64,000 nt of DNA from Sphingomonas kyeonggiensis. Lineage in GTDB: Bacteria; Pseudomonadota; Alphaproteobacteria; Sphingomonadales; Sphingomonadaceae. The notes under the pieces were generated by a model. It did no database searches and was not told the DNA's origin. It saw only the letters and a list, made by a program, of their open reading frames with translations. Both the position numbers and the translations under genes were made by a program. The stretch spans positions 1 to 64,000 of the forward strand of contig NZ_JAUSTJ010000002.1 of NCBI RefSeq assembly GCF_030812785.1, written 5' to 3'. Shown here piece after piece: positions 7,866-17,095 of the stretch. The number at the start of each line of letters is the position of its first letter. Position 1 is the first letter of the stretch.

Positions 7866-8996
7866 TCAGTCCCGCCCGCCATGATAAGCGGCGCGGAAGC
7901 CATTGGCGAATTCGGTCAGCCGGCCCGCCGCGATCGCGTCGCGCAGGTCCTGCATCAACACCTGGTAGAACCAGATATTATGCTCGGTCATCAGCATCGC
8001 GCCGAGGATCTCGCCGGCGCGGACGAGATGGTGGAGATAGGCGCGGCTCCAGCCCGCACAGGTCGGGCAGGGGCAGGCGGGATCGAGCGGGCCCTGGTCC
8101 TCGGCGAACTTGGCGTTGCGGATGTTGATCGGGCCGGTGCGGGTGAAGGCCTGGCCGGTGCGGCCGGAACGGGTGGGCAGCACGCAATCGAACATGTCGA
8201 TGCCGCGCTCGACCGCGCCGACGATGTCGTCGGGCTTGCCGACGCCCATCAGATAGCGCGGCTTGGCGGGATCGAGCTGGCCTGGGGCATAGTCGAGCAC
8301 CCCGAACATCGCTTCCTGGCCTTCGCCGACCGCGAGGCCGCCCACGGCATAGCCGTCGAAGCCGACGTCGAGCAGCGCGTCGGCGCTGGCCTTGCGCAGC
8401 CCCTCGTCGAGCGCACCCTGCTGGATGCCGAAGATCGCATTGTGCTCGGCATGGTCTTCGGCGGCTAAGAAGGCGTCGCGGCTGCGCTTCGCCCAGCGCA
8501 TCGATCGCTCCATCGCCGCGGCCTGCACCTCGCGGGTCGAGGTGGTCGGGACGAGCTCGTCGAACGCCATGGTGATCGAGCTGCCGAGCAGCCGCTGGAT
8601 CTCGATCGAGCGCTCGGGGCTCAGCATGTGGCGCGAGCCGTCGAGATGCGACTTGAAGGCGACGCCTTCCTCACTGCGCGTGGTCAGGTCGGCCAGGCTC
8701 ATCACCTGGTAGCCGCCCGAATCGGTGAGGATCGGCCTGTCCCAGCCCATGAACTTGTGCAGCCCGCCGAGCCGCGCGACGCGCTCGGCGCCGGGGCGCA
8801 GCATCAGGTGATAGGTATTGCCGAGGATGATGTCGGCGCCCGCAGCGCGGACGTCCTGCGGCTTCATCGCCTTGACGGTGGCGGCGGTGCCGACCGGCAT
8901 GAAGGCGGGCGTGCGGATTTCGCCGCGCTGCATGGCAATGGTGCCAAGGCGCGCCTTGCCATCGGTGGCGTGGATGGTGAACTCGAAACGGGGCAT
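7866..8996 (-). CDS. tgt: Queuine tRNA-ribosyltransferase
   Basis: Exchanges guanine-34 of GUN-anticodon tRNAs for the queuine precursor preQ1. The 376-residue protein has the family's usual length and all key residues: Asp92 in LTDSGGYQ, the nucleophile Asp270 in [12 protein letters not shown], and the zinc site Cys308, Cys310, Cys313 and His339. The companion gene queA lies 5 kb away at 13847 on the same strand rather than adjacent. The next gene downstream is a small membrane protein; upstream is a palindromic repeat and a divergent cupin gene. Confidence 0.97.
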   Translation of the reverse strand: MPRFEFTIHATDGKARLGTIAMQRGEIRTPAFMPVGTAATVKAMKPQDVRAAGADIILGNTYHLMLRPGAERVARLGGLHKFMGWDRPILTDSGGYQVMSLADLTTRSEEGVAFKSHLDGSRHMLSPERSIEIQRLLGSSITMAFDELVPTTSTREVQAAAMERSMRWAKRSRDAFLAAEDHAEHNAIFGIQQGALDEGLRKASADALLDVGFDGYAVGGLAVGEGQEAMFGVLDYAPGQLDPAKPRYLMGVGKPDDIVGAVERGIDMFDCVLPTRSGRTGQAFTRTGPINIRNAKFAEDQGPLDPACPCPTCAGWSRAYLHHLVRAGEILGAMLMTEHNIWFYQVLMQDLRDAIAAGRLTEFANGFRAAYHGGRD

Positions 8997-9032
8997 GGGA
9001 GTTGCCTTGGCGCGAGAGGCGAGCAGAGTCTA

Positions 9033-9166
9033 CATCTCCCGCTCCCTTTGGGAGCGGGAAGGGGCCCGCGAGGCGAAGCCGAGTGGGAAGGGTGAGGGTC
9101 GTGCTACTTCTCGACCCTCACCCTTCCGCCGCTTCGCGGCTCCCTCCCTCTCCCGATGGGAGAGGG
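9033..9166. repeat. Palindromic CCCTCTCCC-type intergenic repeat (copy 2)
   Basis: The sequence CTCCCGCTCCCTTTGGGAGCGGGA near 9035-9060 forms a hairpin, and the flanks GGGTGAGGGTC / GACCCTCACCC (about 9090-9125) pair with each other; TCCCTCTCCCGATGGGAGAGGGA closes the element. It sits between the divergent genes tgt and the cupin, so a promoter for one or both must lie within or beside it. Confidence 0.7.
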
Positions 9167-9180
9167 ATATAGGAACAGGA

Positions 9181-9498
9181 ATGATCGCCAATCTCCTCGC
9201 CGATCTGCCCGATGCCAGCGCGGGCGAAGTCTTCACCGAGCTGCTCGAGCGCCCCGGCATCCGCATCGAGCGCATCGTCTCGCGCGGCCAGTCGACGCCC
9301 GAGGACGAACCGATGGTGCAGGACTGGGACGAGTGGGTGCTGCTGCTCGAAGGCGCCGCCGGTATCCGGATCGAGGATTCGGCGGTGGTCGCGCTGGCAC
9401 CCGGCGATCACCTGCTGATCGAGAAGGGTCAAAAGCACTGGGTCGCCTGGACCGCGAAGGACCGCGCTACGGTGTGGCTGGCGGTACATCTCGGCTGA
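9181..9498 (+). CDS. Cupin domain protein
   Basis: A 105-residue single-domain cupin. The barrel motifs are visible as DEWVLLLEGAAGIRIED and ALAPGDHLLIEKGQKHWVAWT, the second holding one metal-binding His; the first motif lacks the usual HxH, so metal binding may be altered. The role is unknown, since cupins of this size range from isomerases to regulators. The ATG at 9181 follows AGGAACAGGA. The last 32 bases overlap the 3' end of the convergent MarR-GNAT gene. Confidence 0.85.
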   Translation: MIANLLADLPDASAGEVFTELLERPGIRIERIVSRGQSTPEDEPMVQDWDEWVLLLEGAAGIRIEDSAVVALAPGDHLLIEKGQKHWVAWTAKDRATVWLAVHLG

Positions 9499-10399
9499 GA
9501 TCGAGCGACCAGGTCTCGCCCATGATCGGCTCGCCGAACCGGTCATGTTCCTCGGTGCCGACCAGTTCGAAGCCGTGTCCGTCATAGATCCGCCGTGCAC
9601 TCGTCAGGATCGTGTGTGTCCACAAGTCCAGTCGAGCATAGCCCGCCTCCCGCGCGAACGCGATGCAGCGCCGGACCAGCGCCTCGCCGATGCCAAGGCC
9701 CCGGGCCCAGGACTCGACATAGAGCAGGCGCAGCTTGGCGACGCCGTCGCCGCCATCGGCGAGCATCACCGAGCCGAGCATCTCGCCGCCGCGCTCGGCG
9801 ACCCAGCATTGCTCGCGCCCCGGCTGGAAGTCGCGCAGGAAGCCGGTGGTGACGTCGTTGAGCAGCAGCTCCATCGGCCGCTCCCAGCCATAATGCTCGG
9901 CATAGAGGATCGCCTGGCGGCTGGCGATCGCGCCCATGTCGCCGGGGCGGAGCGTGCGGATCGTCCAGGCACCGGCGCCGCCCTCGATCAGCGCGCGCGC
10001 CGCCGCGAGATGATGGCCGAGCAACGCGCCACCGCCTGGGCCGAGCGACTCCAGCTGGCGGCGGCTGTGGGAACGCGTCGCCTCGTCGAGCGCGTCGAAT
10101 ATTGTCTGTCCGGCGGGTAGCAGGGCGATCGGGCGCTGGCGGGCGTCCTCCGCGCCGCGTTCGCGCACGACCCAGCCGCGTTCCTCGAAGCGCTTGACCG
10201 CCCGGCTGACATAGCCGGCGTCCAGTCCCAGTATCTCCTGAAGTTCGCTCGCCAGCACGGGCTGGCGCCCGGCGATCTCGTAGAGCAGCCGCGCTTCGGC
10301 GACGCCCATTTCCGTGTCCATATAGTGCGGAGCGAGCACTGCGGCGAAGCGGGTATGGGCGCGGTTGAAGGCGCGGAATTGATCGACGGCATGTTCCAT
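9467..10399 (-). CDS. MarR-type regulator fused to a GNAT acetyltransferase
   Basis: A 310-residue two-domain protein. Residues 1-140 form a MarR winged helix (VLASELQEILGLDAGYVSRA as recognition region, then a wing with RQRPIALLPAG). Residues about 143-300 form a GNAT N-acetyltransferase, with the acetyl-CoA loop RGLGIG and the typical YDGHGFELVGTEEH tail. Such fusions are known in many bacteria, but their acetylation substrates mostly are not. The ATG at 10399 is directly downstream of a 37-bp palindrome that is very probably its own operator. It converges on the cupin gene with a 32-bp overlap. Confidence 0.92.
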   Translation of the reverse strand: MEHAVDQFRAFNRAHTRFAAVLAPHYMDTEMGVAEARLLYEIAGRQPVLASELQEILGLDAGYVSRAVKRFEERGWVVRERGAEDARQRPIALLPAGQTIFDALDEATRSHSRRQLESLGPGGGALLGHHLAAARALIEGGAGAWTIRTLRPGDMGAIASRQAILYAEHYGWERPMELLLNDVTTGFLRDFQPGREQCWVAERGGEMLGSVMLADGGDGVAKLRLLYVESWARGLGIGEALVRRCIAFAREAGYARLDLWTHTILTSARRIYDGHGFELVGTEEHDRFGEPIMGETWSLDLSRDVPPATP

Positions 10400-10411
10400 G
10401 GGCAGAAAGGT

Positions 10412-10448
10412 GCACTGATATAGTTGATTGAGTCAAGTATATCAGTGC
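10412..10448. promoter_or_regulatory. 37-bp palindromic operator upstream of MarR-GNAT gene
   Basis: GCACTGATATA (10412-10422) and TATATCAGTGC (10438-10448) are perfect inverted copies. The intervening bases continue the symmetry (TTGAT, then GTCAA), so 16 of 18 base pairs match about the centre at 10430. It ends 12 bp upstream of the MarR-GNAT start codon and is AT-rich in a GC-rich region. Inner TTGA-TCAA half-sites are typical of MarR operators. Confidence 0.75.
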
Positions 10449-10481
10449 GAGAAGGTGCCCGTCGGCGCCACTTTGGCGAAC

Positions 10482-11552
10482 TTAGGGGACCAGAGTGGTG
10501 AAGACGAACACCCCGAAGATGACTAGATGGACCACGCCCTGCAGCACCGTCGTCCGCGCGGTGGCGAGCGACTGGGTGGTGACCAGCAGGGTCAGCGAGA
10601 GCAGCACGATGCCCTTCGAATCGAGGCCGAGCGCCAGCGGCAGGCCCTGGCTAAGCGAGAGCATCGCCACTGCCGGGATGGTCAGGCCGATCGTCGCCAG
10701 CGCCGATCCGAGCGCGAGGTTGAGGCTGGTCTGCAGCCGGTTGGCCATCGCCGCGCGCACCGCCGCGACGCTCTCGGGCAGCAGCACCAGCGCTGCGATC
10801 ACTACGCCGACCACGGCATGCGGCGCCCCCGCCGCGGCGACGCCATCCTCGATCGACGGCGCCAGCGCCTTGGCGAGCAGCACCACTTCGACCAGGCAGG
10901 CGATGAGCAGCACGCCGGAGATCAGCGTCTGGCGGTTGCTGGGCGGCGGGGCATGCTCTTCCTCCGTGGCCTCTCCGCCGGGCGGGAGGAAATAGCCGCG
11001 GTGCCGCACCGTCTGGACCATCACGAAGGTCAGGTAGAGCAGCAGCGACACGATCGCGACGAAGGCGAGCTGCGAGGGCGCGTAATAGGGGCCGCGCTCT
11101 GCGGCGGCGAAATTGGGCAGGACCAGGGTCAGCACGGTCAGGGTGCAGAGCGTGGCGAGCGAGGCACTGACTCCGACCTGCTGGAAGCTCTGCTCGCGGT
11201 GGCGCAGCGCGCCGAGCAGGATGAACGCGCCGAGCAGGCCGTTGAGGATGATCATCACCGCGGAGAAGACCGTGTCGCGCGCCAGCGTCTCGGCGCCGGC
11301 CTTGCCCTGCAGCATCAGCGTGAGGATCAGCCCGACCTCGATCACCGTGACGGCGAGCGCGAGCAGGAAGGTGCCAAAGGGCTCGCCCACCTTGTGCGCG
11401 ATCAGCTCGGCATGATGTACCGCGGCCAGCACGGTGACGATCAGCACGATGCCGAGCAGCAGCGCCGGGATGGAGGCCGTGCCCCCGAGCAACAGGCTGG
11501 CCGCGCCCGCAAAGGGGGGAAGCCAGATCCAGGTCCAACGCAATCGCTCCAT
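10482..11552 (-). CDS. Ca2+/H+ antiporter, ChaA family
   Basis: A 356-residue protein of about eleven hydrophobic segments in two homologous halves. It shows the cation/Ca exchanger alpha-repeat motifs: HHAELIAHKVGEPFGTFLLA in the first half and LPESVAAVRAAMANRLQTSL in the second, each with an acidic residue expected to bind the ion. ChaA proteins extrude Ca2+, Na+ or K+ in exchange for protons at the inner membrane. The ATG at 11552 gives the usual length; the open frame extends upstream but is unlike the family. A 59-bp gap separates it from the upstream HAD gene. Confidence 0.9.
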   Translation of the reverse strand: MERLRWTWIWLPPFAGAASLLLGGTASIPALLLGIVLIVTVLAAVHHAELIAHKVGEPFGTFLLALAVTVIEVGLILTLMLQGKAGAETLARDTVFSAVMIILNGLLGAFILLGALRHREQSFQQVGVSASLATLCTLTVLTLVLPNFAAAERGPYYAPSQLAFVAIVSLLLYLTFVMVQTVRHRGYFLPPGGEATEEEHAPPPSNRQTLISGVLLIACLVEVVLLAKALAPSIEDGVAAAGAPHAVVGVVIAALVLLPESVAAVRAAMANRLQTSLNLALGSALATIGLTIPAVAMLSLSQGLPLALGLDSKGIVLLSLTLLVTTQSLATARTTVLQGVVHLVIFGVFVFTTLVP

Positions 11553-11611
11553 GCCCGTCACTCTACAGGTCGGGCAGGCGAGTTCAACGACCAGCTGGAC
11601 CGGTTCGGGCC

Positions 11612-12259
11612 TCAGCGATGCGCGGCGACATATTCGATGATGTCCTGCGGGGTGCGGAACATCACGTCGGGCTGCATCGCGGAGAGCAGCTCCTCGGCGG
11701 CATAGCCCCAGAGCACCGAGCCGGCGCGCATGCCCACCTCGCGCGCCGCATCCACGTCGCGGGTCTCGTCGCCGATCGCTAGCACCTCGTGCGGCTTCAC
11801 GCCCATCTTCCGGAGCACGCGGCGGAACTTGGGCGCCTTGCCGAACAGCGAGGAGCCGCAGGCGAAGCAGTCGATCCGTGCGGCGTGCACCGGGCCGAGG
11901 ATCTTGCGGGCATTGTCCTCGGCATTGGAGGTGACCAGCGCGATCTTCACGCCGGTCGCGGCGATCTGCTCGAGCAGGTCGGGCGTGCCGGGAAACAGCT
12001 CGATCTGGTGCGCGTTGCGGCCGACCAGCCGGCGGACATGGCGGGCGATCAGTGGCAGCTTCCACTTGGAGATGCCGAGGAACTCGATCACGTCGCGCGA
12101 GCTCTTGTTGCGCAGCATGTCCACTTCGCCCGGCTGGACGGTGCGGAATCGGAACTTGCGCGCCAGCTCGTCGACGACCGACAGGAACCAGTCGCCGCTG
12201 TCGCTGAGCGTACCGTCGAAATCGAAGATGACCAGGCGGATGGGCGCCGCGTCAGTCAT
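11612..12259 (-). CDS. HAD-superfamily hydrolase (phosphoglycolate phosphatase-like)
   Basis: A 215-residue HAD phosphatase. Motif I is FDFDGTLSDSG (nucleophile and acid Asp pair), motif II is ALVTSNAED, the motif III lysine is in FGKAPKF, and motif IV is AIGDETRDVDAA. The cap region matches the Gph/PpaX type; the substrate is not known. The ATG at 12259 overlaps the end of the upstream CDF gene by 8 bp, which argues for co-translation; a second ATG at 12277 is possible. Confidence 0.9.
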   Translation of the reverse strand: MTDAAPIRLVIFDFDGTLSDSGDWFLSVVDELARKFRFRTVQPGEVDMLRNKSSRDVIEFLGISKWKLPLIARHVRRLVGRNAHQIELFPGTPDLLEQIAATGVKIALVTSNAEDNARKILGPVHAARIDCFACGSSLFGKAPKFRRVLRKMGVKPHEVLAIGDETRDVDAAREVGMRAGSVLWGYAAEELLSAMQPDVMFRTPQDIIEYVAAHR

Positions 12260-13199
12260 GCGCGTGTCCATTCCCATGCATCCGACATTCTGCCCCGTCC
12301 CCCAATTCGATCTGAACGGTCGTATGATCGATCCTGAAGTCGTGCGCCAGCCGATGTTGCAGCGCGATGAGGAAAGCGTCGCCGGGATGCCCGTCCGGCA
12401 TGATCAGATGCGCGGTGAGCGCCGCCTCGGTCGTGCTCATCGGCCAGATATGGAGATCGTGCACGCGCGTTACGCCGGGTAGTGCTGCGAGCGCGGCTTC
12501 CACCGCCTGCGAATCGATGCCCTTCGGCACGGCCTGCAGCGCCATGGTGAGCGATTCGGTGAACAGGCCCCAGCTGCTCCACAGGATCACGCCGACGATG
12601 ACCAGGCTGATCACCGGATCGATCCAGTCGGCGCCGGTGAACAGGATCAGCCCGCCGCCGATCACGACCCCGGCGGAGACCGCAGCATCGGCCGCCATGT
12701 GGAGATAGGCGCCGCGGATGTTGACGTCGCCCTTGCGCCCGCGGGCGAAGAGCAGGGCGGTCGACAGGTTGATGACGATGCCGGCGCCGGCGACCAGCAT
12801 CACCGCCAGCCCCGGCACGTCGCGCGGCTCGGACAGGCGCTGGATCGTCTCGAGCAGGATCGCGCCGACCGCGACGAACAGCAGCACGGCATTGGCCAGC
12901 GCGGCGAGGATCGAGGAGCCGCGCAGGCCATAGGTGAAGCGCGGCGAGGCCGGGCGCTTGGCCAGCTCGGCACCGCCCCAGGCGATCAGCAGCCCGAGCA
13001 CGTCGGACAGATTGTGCCCCGCGTCCGCCAGCAGCGCCATCGAATGGGTGAGGAAGCCCGCCGTGCCTTCCACCGCGACGAACGCCAGGTTCAGCGCGGT
13101 GCCAATGGCGAAGGCGCGCCCGAAGTCCGCGGGCGCGTGGCTGTGGCCGTGATGGCCGTGGCCATGGTGGCTGTGATTATGCTCGTGATGCGCGGCCAT
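12252..13199 (-). CDS. Cation diffusion facilitator, zinc-exporter type
   Basis: A 315-residue CDF transporter that exports Zn2+ or similar divalent metals against protons. The first 25 residues are a histidine-rich metal-binding tail (HEHNHSHHGHGHHGHSH), followed by six membrane helices. HSMALLADAGHNLSD in helix 2 and HMAADAAVSAG in helix 5 carry the HxxxD metal-site pairs. The C-terminal cytoplasmic domain has VHDLHIWPMS. The very C-terminus is again His-rich (CRMHGNGHAHD). It overlaps the downstream HAD gene by 8 bp. Confidence 0.95.
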   Translation of the reverse strand: MAAHHEHNHSHHGHGHHGHSHAPADFGRAFAIGTALNLAFVAVEGTAGFLTHSMALLADAGHNLSDVLGLLIAWGGAELAKRPASPRFTYGLRGSSILAALANAVLLFVAVGAILLETIQRLSEPRDVPGLAVMLVAGAGIVINLSTALLFARGRKGDVNIRGAYLHMAADAAVSAGVVIGGGLILFTGADWIDPVISLVIVGVILWSSWGLFTESLTMALQAVPKGIDSQAVEAALAALPGVTRVHDLHIWPMSTTEAALTAHLIMPDGHPGDAFLIALQHRLAHDFRIDHTTVQIELGDGAECRMHGNGHAHD

Positions 13200-13242
13200 C
13201 GTTTCCGCTCTTAGCCGGCTCGCGGCATGTGATGCTAGGACA

Positions 13243-13761
13243 TCAATTCGGGCGGCGATCCTTCTTGCCCCGGCCCGGGCCGTTCGTCGCCTGCGGGCGG
13301 ATGGTGACGAGCTCCTTGCGCTCCAGCACGCCGTTCTTGTCGGCATCGAAGCGGGTGAAGAGCAGGTCGAAGCGCTCGGCGATCTCGGCATAGGTGATCT
13401 TGTTGTCGCCGTCGCGGTCCACCTCGAACGGGCTCGGCACGGTGTTGCGGTCGCCCATCCAGCGCTCCTGCCAGTCCGAATAGGCGATATAGCCGAGCCA
13501 GCCCTGGCGCCGCGTGTCGACCGCGTCGAAGCTGCGCCGGAGCCCGGCGTCGAACTCGGCGCGGGTCACCTTGCCGTCGCCGTCCGCGTCGAAGGCGGCG
13601 ATCATCATCGCGGCCGGCTCGACGATCACGGTAAAGGCCGGCTGCTGGCGCGTGCTGACGCCGATCGCCGTGCCGTCCTGCTGCGGCGTCGGTATCGAGA
13701 GCTGGCCCTGCGCAAAGGCGGGAGTCGCGATGAGCGTCGCGAGAGCAAGCAGCAGGCGCAT
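13243..13761 (-). CDS. Secreted EF-hand calcium-binding protein
   Basis: A 172-residue exported protein with signal peptide MRLLLALATLIATPAFA. Three acidic EF-hand-like loops are visible: DADGDGKVTRAEF, DRDGDNKITYAEI and DADKNGVLERKEL. Proteins of this type are common in sphingomonads and presumably bind Ca2+ in the periplasm. The ATG at 13761 is preceded by AAGGACC; the longer open frame upstream is arginine/proline-rich and not convincing. A CDF transporter lies downstream and queA upstream, with no obvious functional link. Confidence 0.9.
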   Translation of the reverse strand: MRLLLALATLIATPAFAQGQLSIPTPQQDGTAIGVSTRQQPAFTVIVEPAAMMIAAFDADGDGKVTRAEFDAGLRRSFDAVDTRRQGWLGYIAYSDWQERWMGDRNTVPSPFEVDRDGDNKITYAEIAERFDLLFTRFDADKNGVLERKELVTIRPQATNGPGRGKKDRRPN

Positions 13762-13846
13762 CGGGGTCCTTCTCGAATCGCGGCGGCGAGAACCGCCGGC
13801 GCGCGGCCACCCAAGCCGCAATCTGTGGCGAAGGTGGGGCGGGCGC

Positions 13847-14905
13847 TCAGGGCAGGAGGAGCGAGGCATCGCCATAGGAGTAGAAGCGGTAGTCGCTGGC
13901 GATGGCATGGGCATAGGCGCCCTGCATCCGGTCGAGCCCCATCAGTGCCGAGACCAGCATGAACAGCGTCGAGCGGGGCAAATGGAAGTTGGTGACCAGC
14001 CCGTCGATCCCCTTGAAGCGATAGCCGGGGGTGATGAAGATCGCGGTGTCGCCTTCGAAGGGGCGGATCAGCTTGTCCTCGCCCGCGGCGCTCTCGATCA
14101 AGCGCAGGCTCGTGGTGCCGACTGCGATCACCCGGCCGCCGGCGGCGCGGACGGCGTTGAGGCGGTCGGCGGTGGCCTGGTCGATGCGGCCCCATTCGGC
14201 GTGCATCTTGTGATCCGCCGTGTCCTCGGCCTTGACCGGCAGGAAGGTGCCCGCGCCGACATGGAGCGTCAGCGTGGTATGGCCGACGCCGGCGGCATCG
14301 AGCGCCGCGAGCAGACCGGGCGTGAAGTGCAGCGCCGCGGTGGGAGCGGCGACGGCGCCGGGTTCGTTGGCGAACATCGTCTGGTAATCGTCGGCGTCCT
14401 GGACGTCGGTCGGGCGCTTCGAGGCGATATAGGGCGGCAACGGCATGCGGCCGCAGCGTTCGAGCAGCAGTTCGACCGGCTCGTCGCCGTGGAAGTCGAG
14501 CGCGAAGCTGCCGTCCTCGGCACGGTCGCCGGCGGTTGCGGTGACGCCCGCGCCGAAATCGACCGTGTCGCCGTCGCGCAGCCGCTTGGCGTTGCGGATG
14601 AAGGCGCGCCAGCGGCGCGGTCCCTCGCGCTTGTGGAGCGTGGCGCCGATCTTCGCCCCAGACGCGCTTTGCGCGTCGTCTTCCCGAGCTTCGCGGGTGC
14701 CTTCGAGCTGCGCGGGGATCACGCGGGTGTCGTTGAACACCAGGCAGTCGCCGGCGCGGAGCTGGCCGGGCAGGTCGCGGACATGGAGGTCGCGGGTCGC
14801 CTCGGGGCCGTCGAGCACGAGCAAACGGGCCGAATCGCGCGGGGCCGCAGGGCGCAGCGCGATCCGGTCGTTCGGCAGCTCGAAATCGAAAAGGTCGACG
14901 TTCAC
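13847..14905 (-). CDS. queA: S-adenosylmethionine:tRNA ribosyltransferase-isomerase
   Basis: Converts preQ1-34 in tRNA to epoxyqueuosine using the ribosyl moiety of SAM, after Tgt. The 352-residue protein shows the QueA hallmarks: [19 protein letters not shown] at the N-terminus, [30 protein letters not shown] and [17 protein letters not shown]. The start is taken as GTG at 14905, which reproduces the family N-terminus; there is no good ATG. It lies 4 bp downstream of the peptidyl-prolyl isomerase gene, and the two are surely one transcript. Confidence 0.95.
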   Translation of the reverse strand: MNVDLFDFELPNDRIALRPAAPRDSARLLVLDGPEATRDLHVRDLPGQLRAGDCLVFNDTRVIPAQLEGTREAREDDAQSASGAKIGATLHKREGPRRWRAFIRNAKRLRDGDTVDFGAGVTATAGDRAEDGSFALDFHGDEPVELLLERCGRMPLPPYIASKRPTDVQDADDYQTMFANEPGAVAAPTAALHFTPGLLAALDAAGVGHTTLTLHVGAGTFLPVKAEDTADHKMHAEWGRIDQATADRLNAVRAAGGRVIAVGTTSLRLIESAAGEDKLIRPFEGDTAIFITPGYRFKGIDGLVTNFHLPRSTLFMLVSALMGLDRMQGAYAHAIASDYRFYSYGDASLLLP

Positions 14906-14909
14906 CGGA

Positions 14910-15653
14910 TTATTGCGGCAGCGTCGCCTTGGTCTCGCCCGGCGGCAGCGCCTTGGGGGCGTCGGCCGGCAGGTTCGCATAGGGCGGCGGGTTGTCGGAC
15001 TGGATATAGGCGTGGACGATCTTGGTCGGGTTCGCCGGCGGCTCGCCGCGCTGGATCTTGTCGACCCACTCCATGCCCGAGACGACGCGGCCGAACACGG
15101 TATAGTCGTGGTCGAAGGCCAGCTTCGGCATCATCATGATGTAGAATTGGCTGTTCGCGCTGTTCTCGGCATCGGTCTTCTGCGCCGCGGTGGCATTCTC
15201 CGGCGCGCCGCGGCGGGCGGCGGCGACGGTGCCGCGGGTGTGCGGCAGGTTGTTGAACTCGGCCGGCACGTTGGGCAGGTCCGAATCGCCGGTGCCGTCG
15301 CCCTTGGGATCGCCGCCCTGCGCCATGTTGTAGGGATCGTCGACCACGCGGTGGAAGGTCAGGCCGTCATAGAAATGGCGGCGGGTGAGCGTCTTGATGC
15401 GCTCGACCATCTTGGGCGCGGCATCGGGGCGCAGGCGAATCAGCACGCGACCGCCGGTCGACAGGTCGAGCACCCAGGTCTCGGCGGGATCGGCGGGCAC
15501 GACAGCGGGATAGATGCTGTTCACATCCTCGGCGCCGACGCCCTTGAGCGGCTCGGCGACCGGCTTGGGGGCCTTTCCGCCGCCGCCCTGGGCGAGCGCG
15601 GGCGTGGCAATCATCATCAAGGCCGAAGCGGCCAAAGCGGCAAGCAAACGCAT
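14910..15653 (-). CDS. Cyclophilin-type peptidyl-prolyl isomerase, exported
   Basis: A 247-residue cyclophilin with a signal peptide ([21 protein letters not shown]), a glycine/proline linker and a cyclophilin domain from about residue 60: [11 protein letters not shown] (with the catalytic-loop Arg), [13 protein letters not shown], and [12 protein letters not shown] periplasmic protein-folding role is expected. The ATG at 15653 follows GGGGAA; a GTG four codons upstream is less likely. It precedes queA by 4 bp and follows coaD by 57 bp on the same strand. Confidence 0.93.
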   Translation of the reverse strand: MRLLAALAASALMMIATPALAQGGGGKAPKPVAEPLKGVGAEDVNSIYPAVVPADPAETWVLDLSTGGRVLIRLRPDAAPKMVERIKTLTRRHFYDGLTFHRVVDDPYNMAQGGDPKGDGTGDSDLPNVPAEFNNLPHTRGTVAAARRGAPENATAAQKTDAENSANSQFYIMMMPKLAFDHDYTVFGRVVSGMEWVDKIQRGEPPANPTKIVHAYIQSDNPPPYANLPADAPKALPPGETKATLPQ

Positions 15654-15710
15654 CAAATTCCCCACTCGGAATACACCCTCGATCGGACCGTCTAGCCCAA
15701 TAGCGTGGGC

Positions 15711-16220
15711 TCAACCACTCCCTTTGCGACCGATCGTCGCGATCCGGGTAACCATCTCGTCGTTGACCGCGGGTGAGACGAATTTGCGGATGTCGCCGCC
15801 ATAGAGCGCGATCTCCTTGACCAGCCGGCTGGCGATCGGCTGGAGCGAGACATCGGCCATCAGGAAGACCGTCTCGATCCGGTCGTTCAGCTGCTGGTTC
15901 ATCCCTGCCATCTGATATTCGTACTCGAAGTCGGCGACGGCGCGCAGGCCGCGGACGATCATGCTGGCGCCCTCGCGCTCGGCAAAGTCCATCAGCAGCG
16001 AATCGAAGCTGACGACATGGATCTCGCCGGCGATCCCCTCGACCTCGCGCTTCACCATCTCCATGCGTTCCTCGACGGTGAACATCGGGTTCTTGGAGGG
16101 GTTGGTGGTCACGCCGATCACCAGCCGGTCGACCAGCTTCGCGCCGCGGCGGATGATGTCCATATGGCCAAGCGTGATGGGATCGAAGGTGCCGGGATAG
16201 ACGCCGGTGCGAGTGGTCAT
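15711..16220 (-). CDS. coaD: Phosphopantetheine adenylyltransferase
   Basis: Fourth step of coenzyme A synthesis: transfers AMP from ATP to 4'-phosphopantetheine. The 169-residue protein has the nucleotidyltransferase signature GTFDPITLGHMDII near the N-terminus, RGLRAVADFEYE in the middle, and the region usually reading ISSSxVKE, which here reads PIASRLVKEIA. The start at 16220 gives the family length. It heads the coaD, cyclophilin, queA series on the minus strand. Confidence 0.96.
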   Translation of the reverse strand: MTTRTGVYPGTFDPITLGHMDIIRRGAKLVDRLVIGVTTNPSKNPMFTVEERMEMVKREVEGIAGEIHVVSFDSLLMDFAEREGASMIVRGLRAVADFEYEYQMAGMNQQLNDRIETVFLMADVSLQPIASRLVKEIALYGGDIRKFVSPAVNDEMVTRIATIGRKGSG

Positions 16221-16327
16221 GCTGTACCTCGTCTCAGGAACCCTCTGGACGTGCTGCGGGTGCGAAGCCGAGTCAAGGGCGGTGCTGCGCGCTTGCGGCA
16301 CGCCAGGCTTTCCGCCAGCCTGCGGCC

Positions 16328-17080
16328 ATGATCGACGATGTGCGTAACAACGCGGTGCTGGTGCTCGAGATCGGCTATTACGACGCGGCCGATGCGCGGA
16401 CCTCCGGCACCGCGATCGAGCGGCTGGCCAATGCCTTTGCCCAGGAGACCCGGGCGGGGCAGAACCGCTATGGGCTGGAGCTGGTCCGCGTCGAGATCGC
16501 CAGCCTCCATGCCTGGTTCGACCTCGGCAAGACGATGCTCGACCTGTACGAGCAGCGCGCGCTGCTGGGCGGCTTCCTGCAGACGGTGGCGGTGGCGCTG
16601 GAGACGGTGATGAACGCCAGCGGCGGCCAGGTCGGCGGGATTTCCGCCTCGGTGCGCAGCTTCCTCGTCTCGCTCGCCGGGCCGATCGTGCGGAAACAGG
16701 CTTCGCACGCCAAGCTCTCGGTGCAGGGCGACAACAACATGATCATCTATATCGAGAACCTGCAGGCCGAGCGGATCGACCAGCTGTTCGACGCGCCGCG
16801 GCGGGTGCGGGGCGGGGGCGGGTTCGTCACCCAGGTCGAGAGGGCTCCGGAGGCCAAGGCGGATCTGCCCGCGCCGGAGGAGACCAGTGCGACTTTGCTC
16901 AACATCGCCGGCGCCTGGTATGCGCGCCCGGCAGGGTTCCAGGGCGTGATGCTGCCGGTCGCCGAGGGCGGCGTGGCGGTGGAGAAGCTGGCGGAGGCGA
17001 GGAGCTATACGGCCTCGGGCATGATCGTGCGCGAAGGCGGCAATCCGACGGCGTTCCGGGTGCGGCGGGTGGAGCGCTGA
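16328..17080 (+). CDS. Protein of unknown function with GDNN motif
   Basis: A 250-residue protein not recognised as any family. The first 60 residues look like a small alpha/beta unit (NNAVLVLEIGYYDAADART). A hydrophobic helical stretch follows (ALLGGFLQTVAVALETVM, then a serine/glycine-rich helix), then KLSVQGDNNMIIYIENLQ around residues 138-155. An alanine/proline-rich linker leads to a C-terminal part with paired short repeats. The GDNN-plus-strand motif is seen in some bacterial effector and conflict proteins, but that is only a loose resemblance. No ribosome binding site is evident. It is divergent from coaD and followed by 500 bp of repeats. Confidence 0.72.
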   Translation: MIDDVRNNAVLVLEIGYYDAADARTSGTAIERLANAFAQETRAGQNRYGLELVRVEIASLHAWFDLGKTMLDLYEQRALLGGFLQTVAVALETVMNASGGQVGGISASVRSFLVSLAGPIVRKQASHAKLSVQGDNNMIIYIENLQAERIDQLFDAPRRVRGGGGFVTQVERAPEAKADLPAPEETSATLLNIAGAWYARPAGFQGVMLPVAEGGVAVEKLAEARSYTASGMIVREGGNPTAFRVRRVER

Positions 17081-17095
17081 GGGGGTAGCTTGTGT

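Noticed and set aside
11612..12065. Extension of the ChaA-like frame upstream to 12065
   Set aside because: The extra codons overlap the HAD phosphatase gene and lack similarity to antiporters; the ATG at 11552 gives the normal length.
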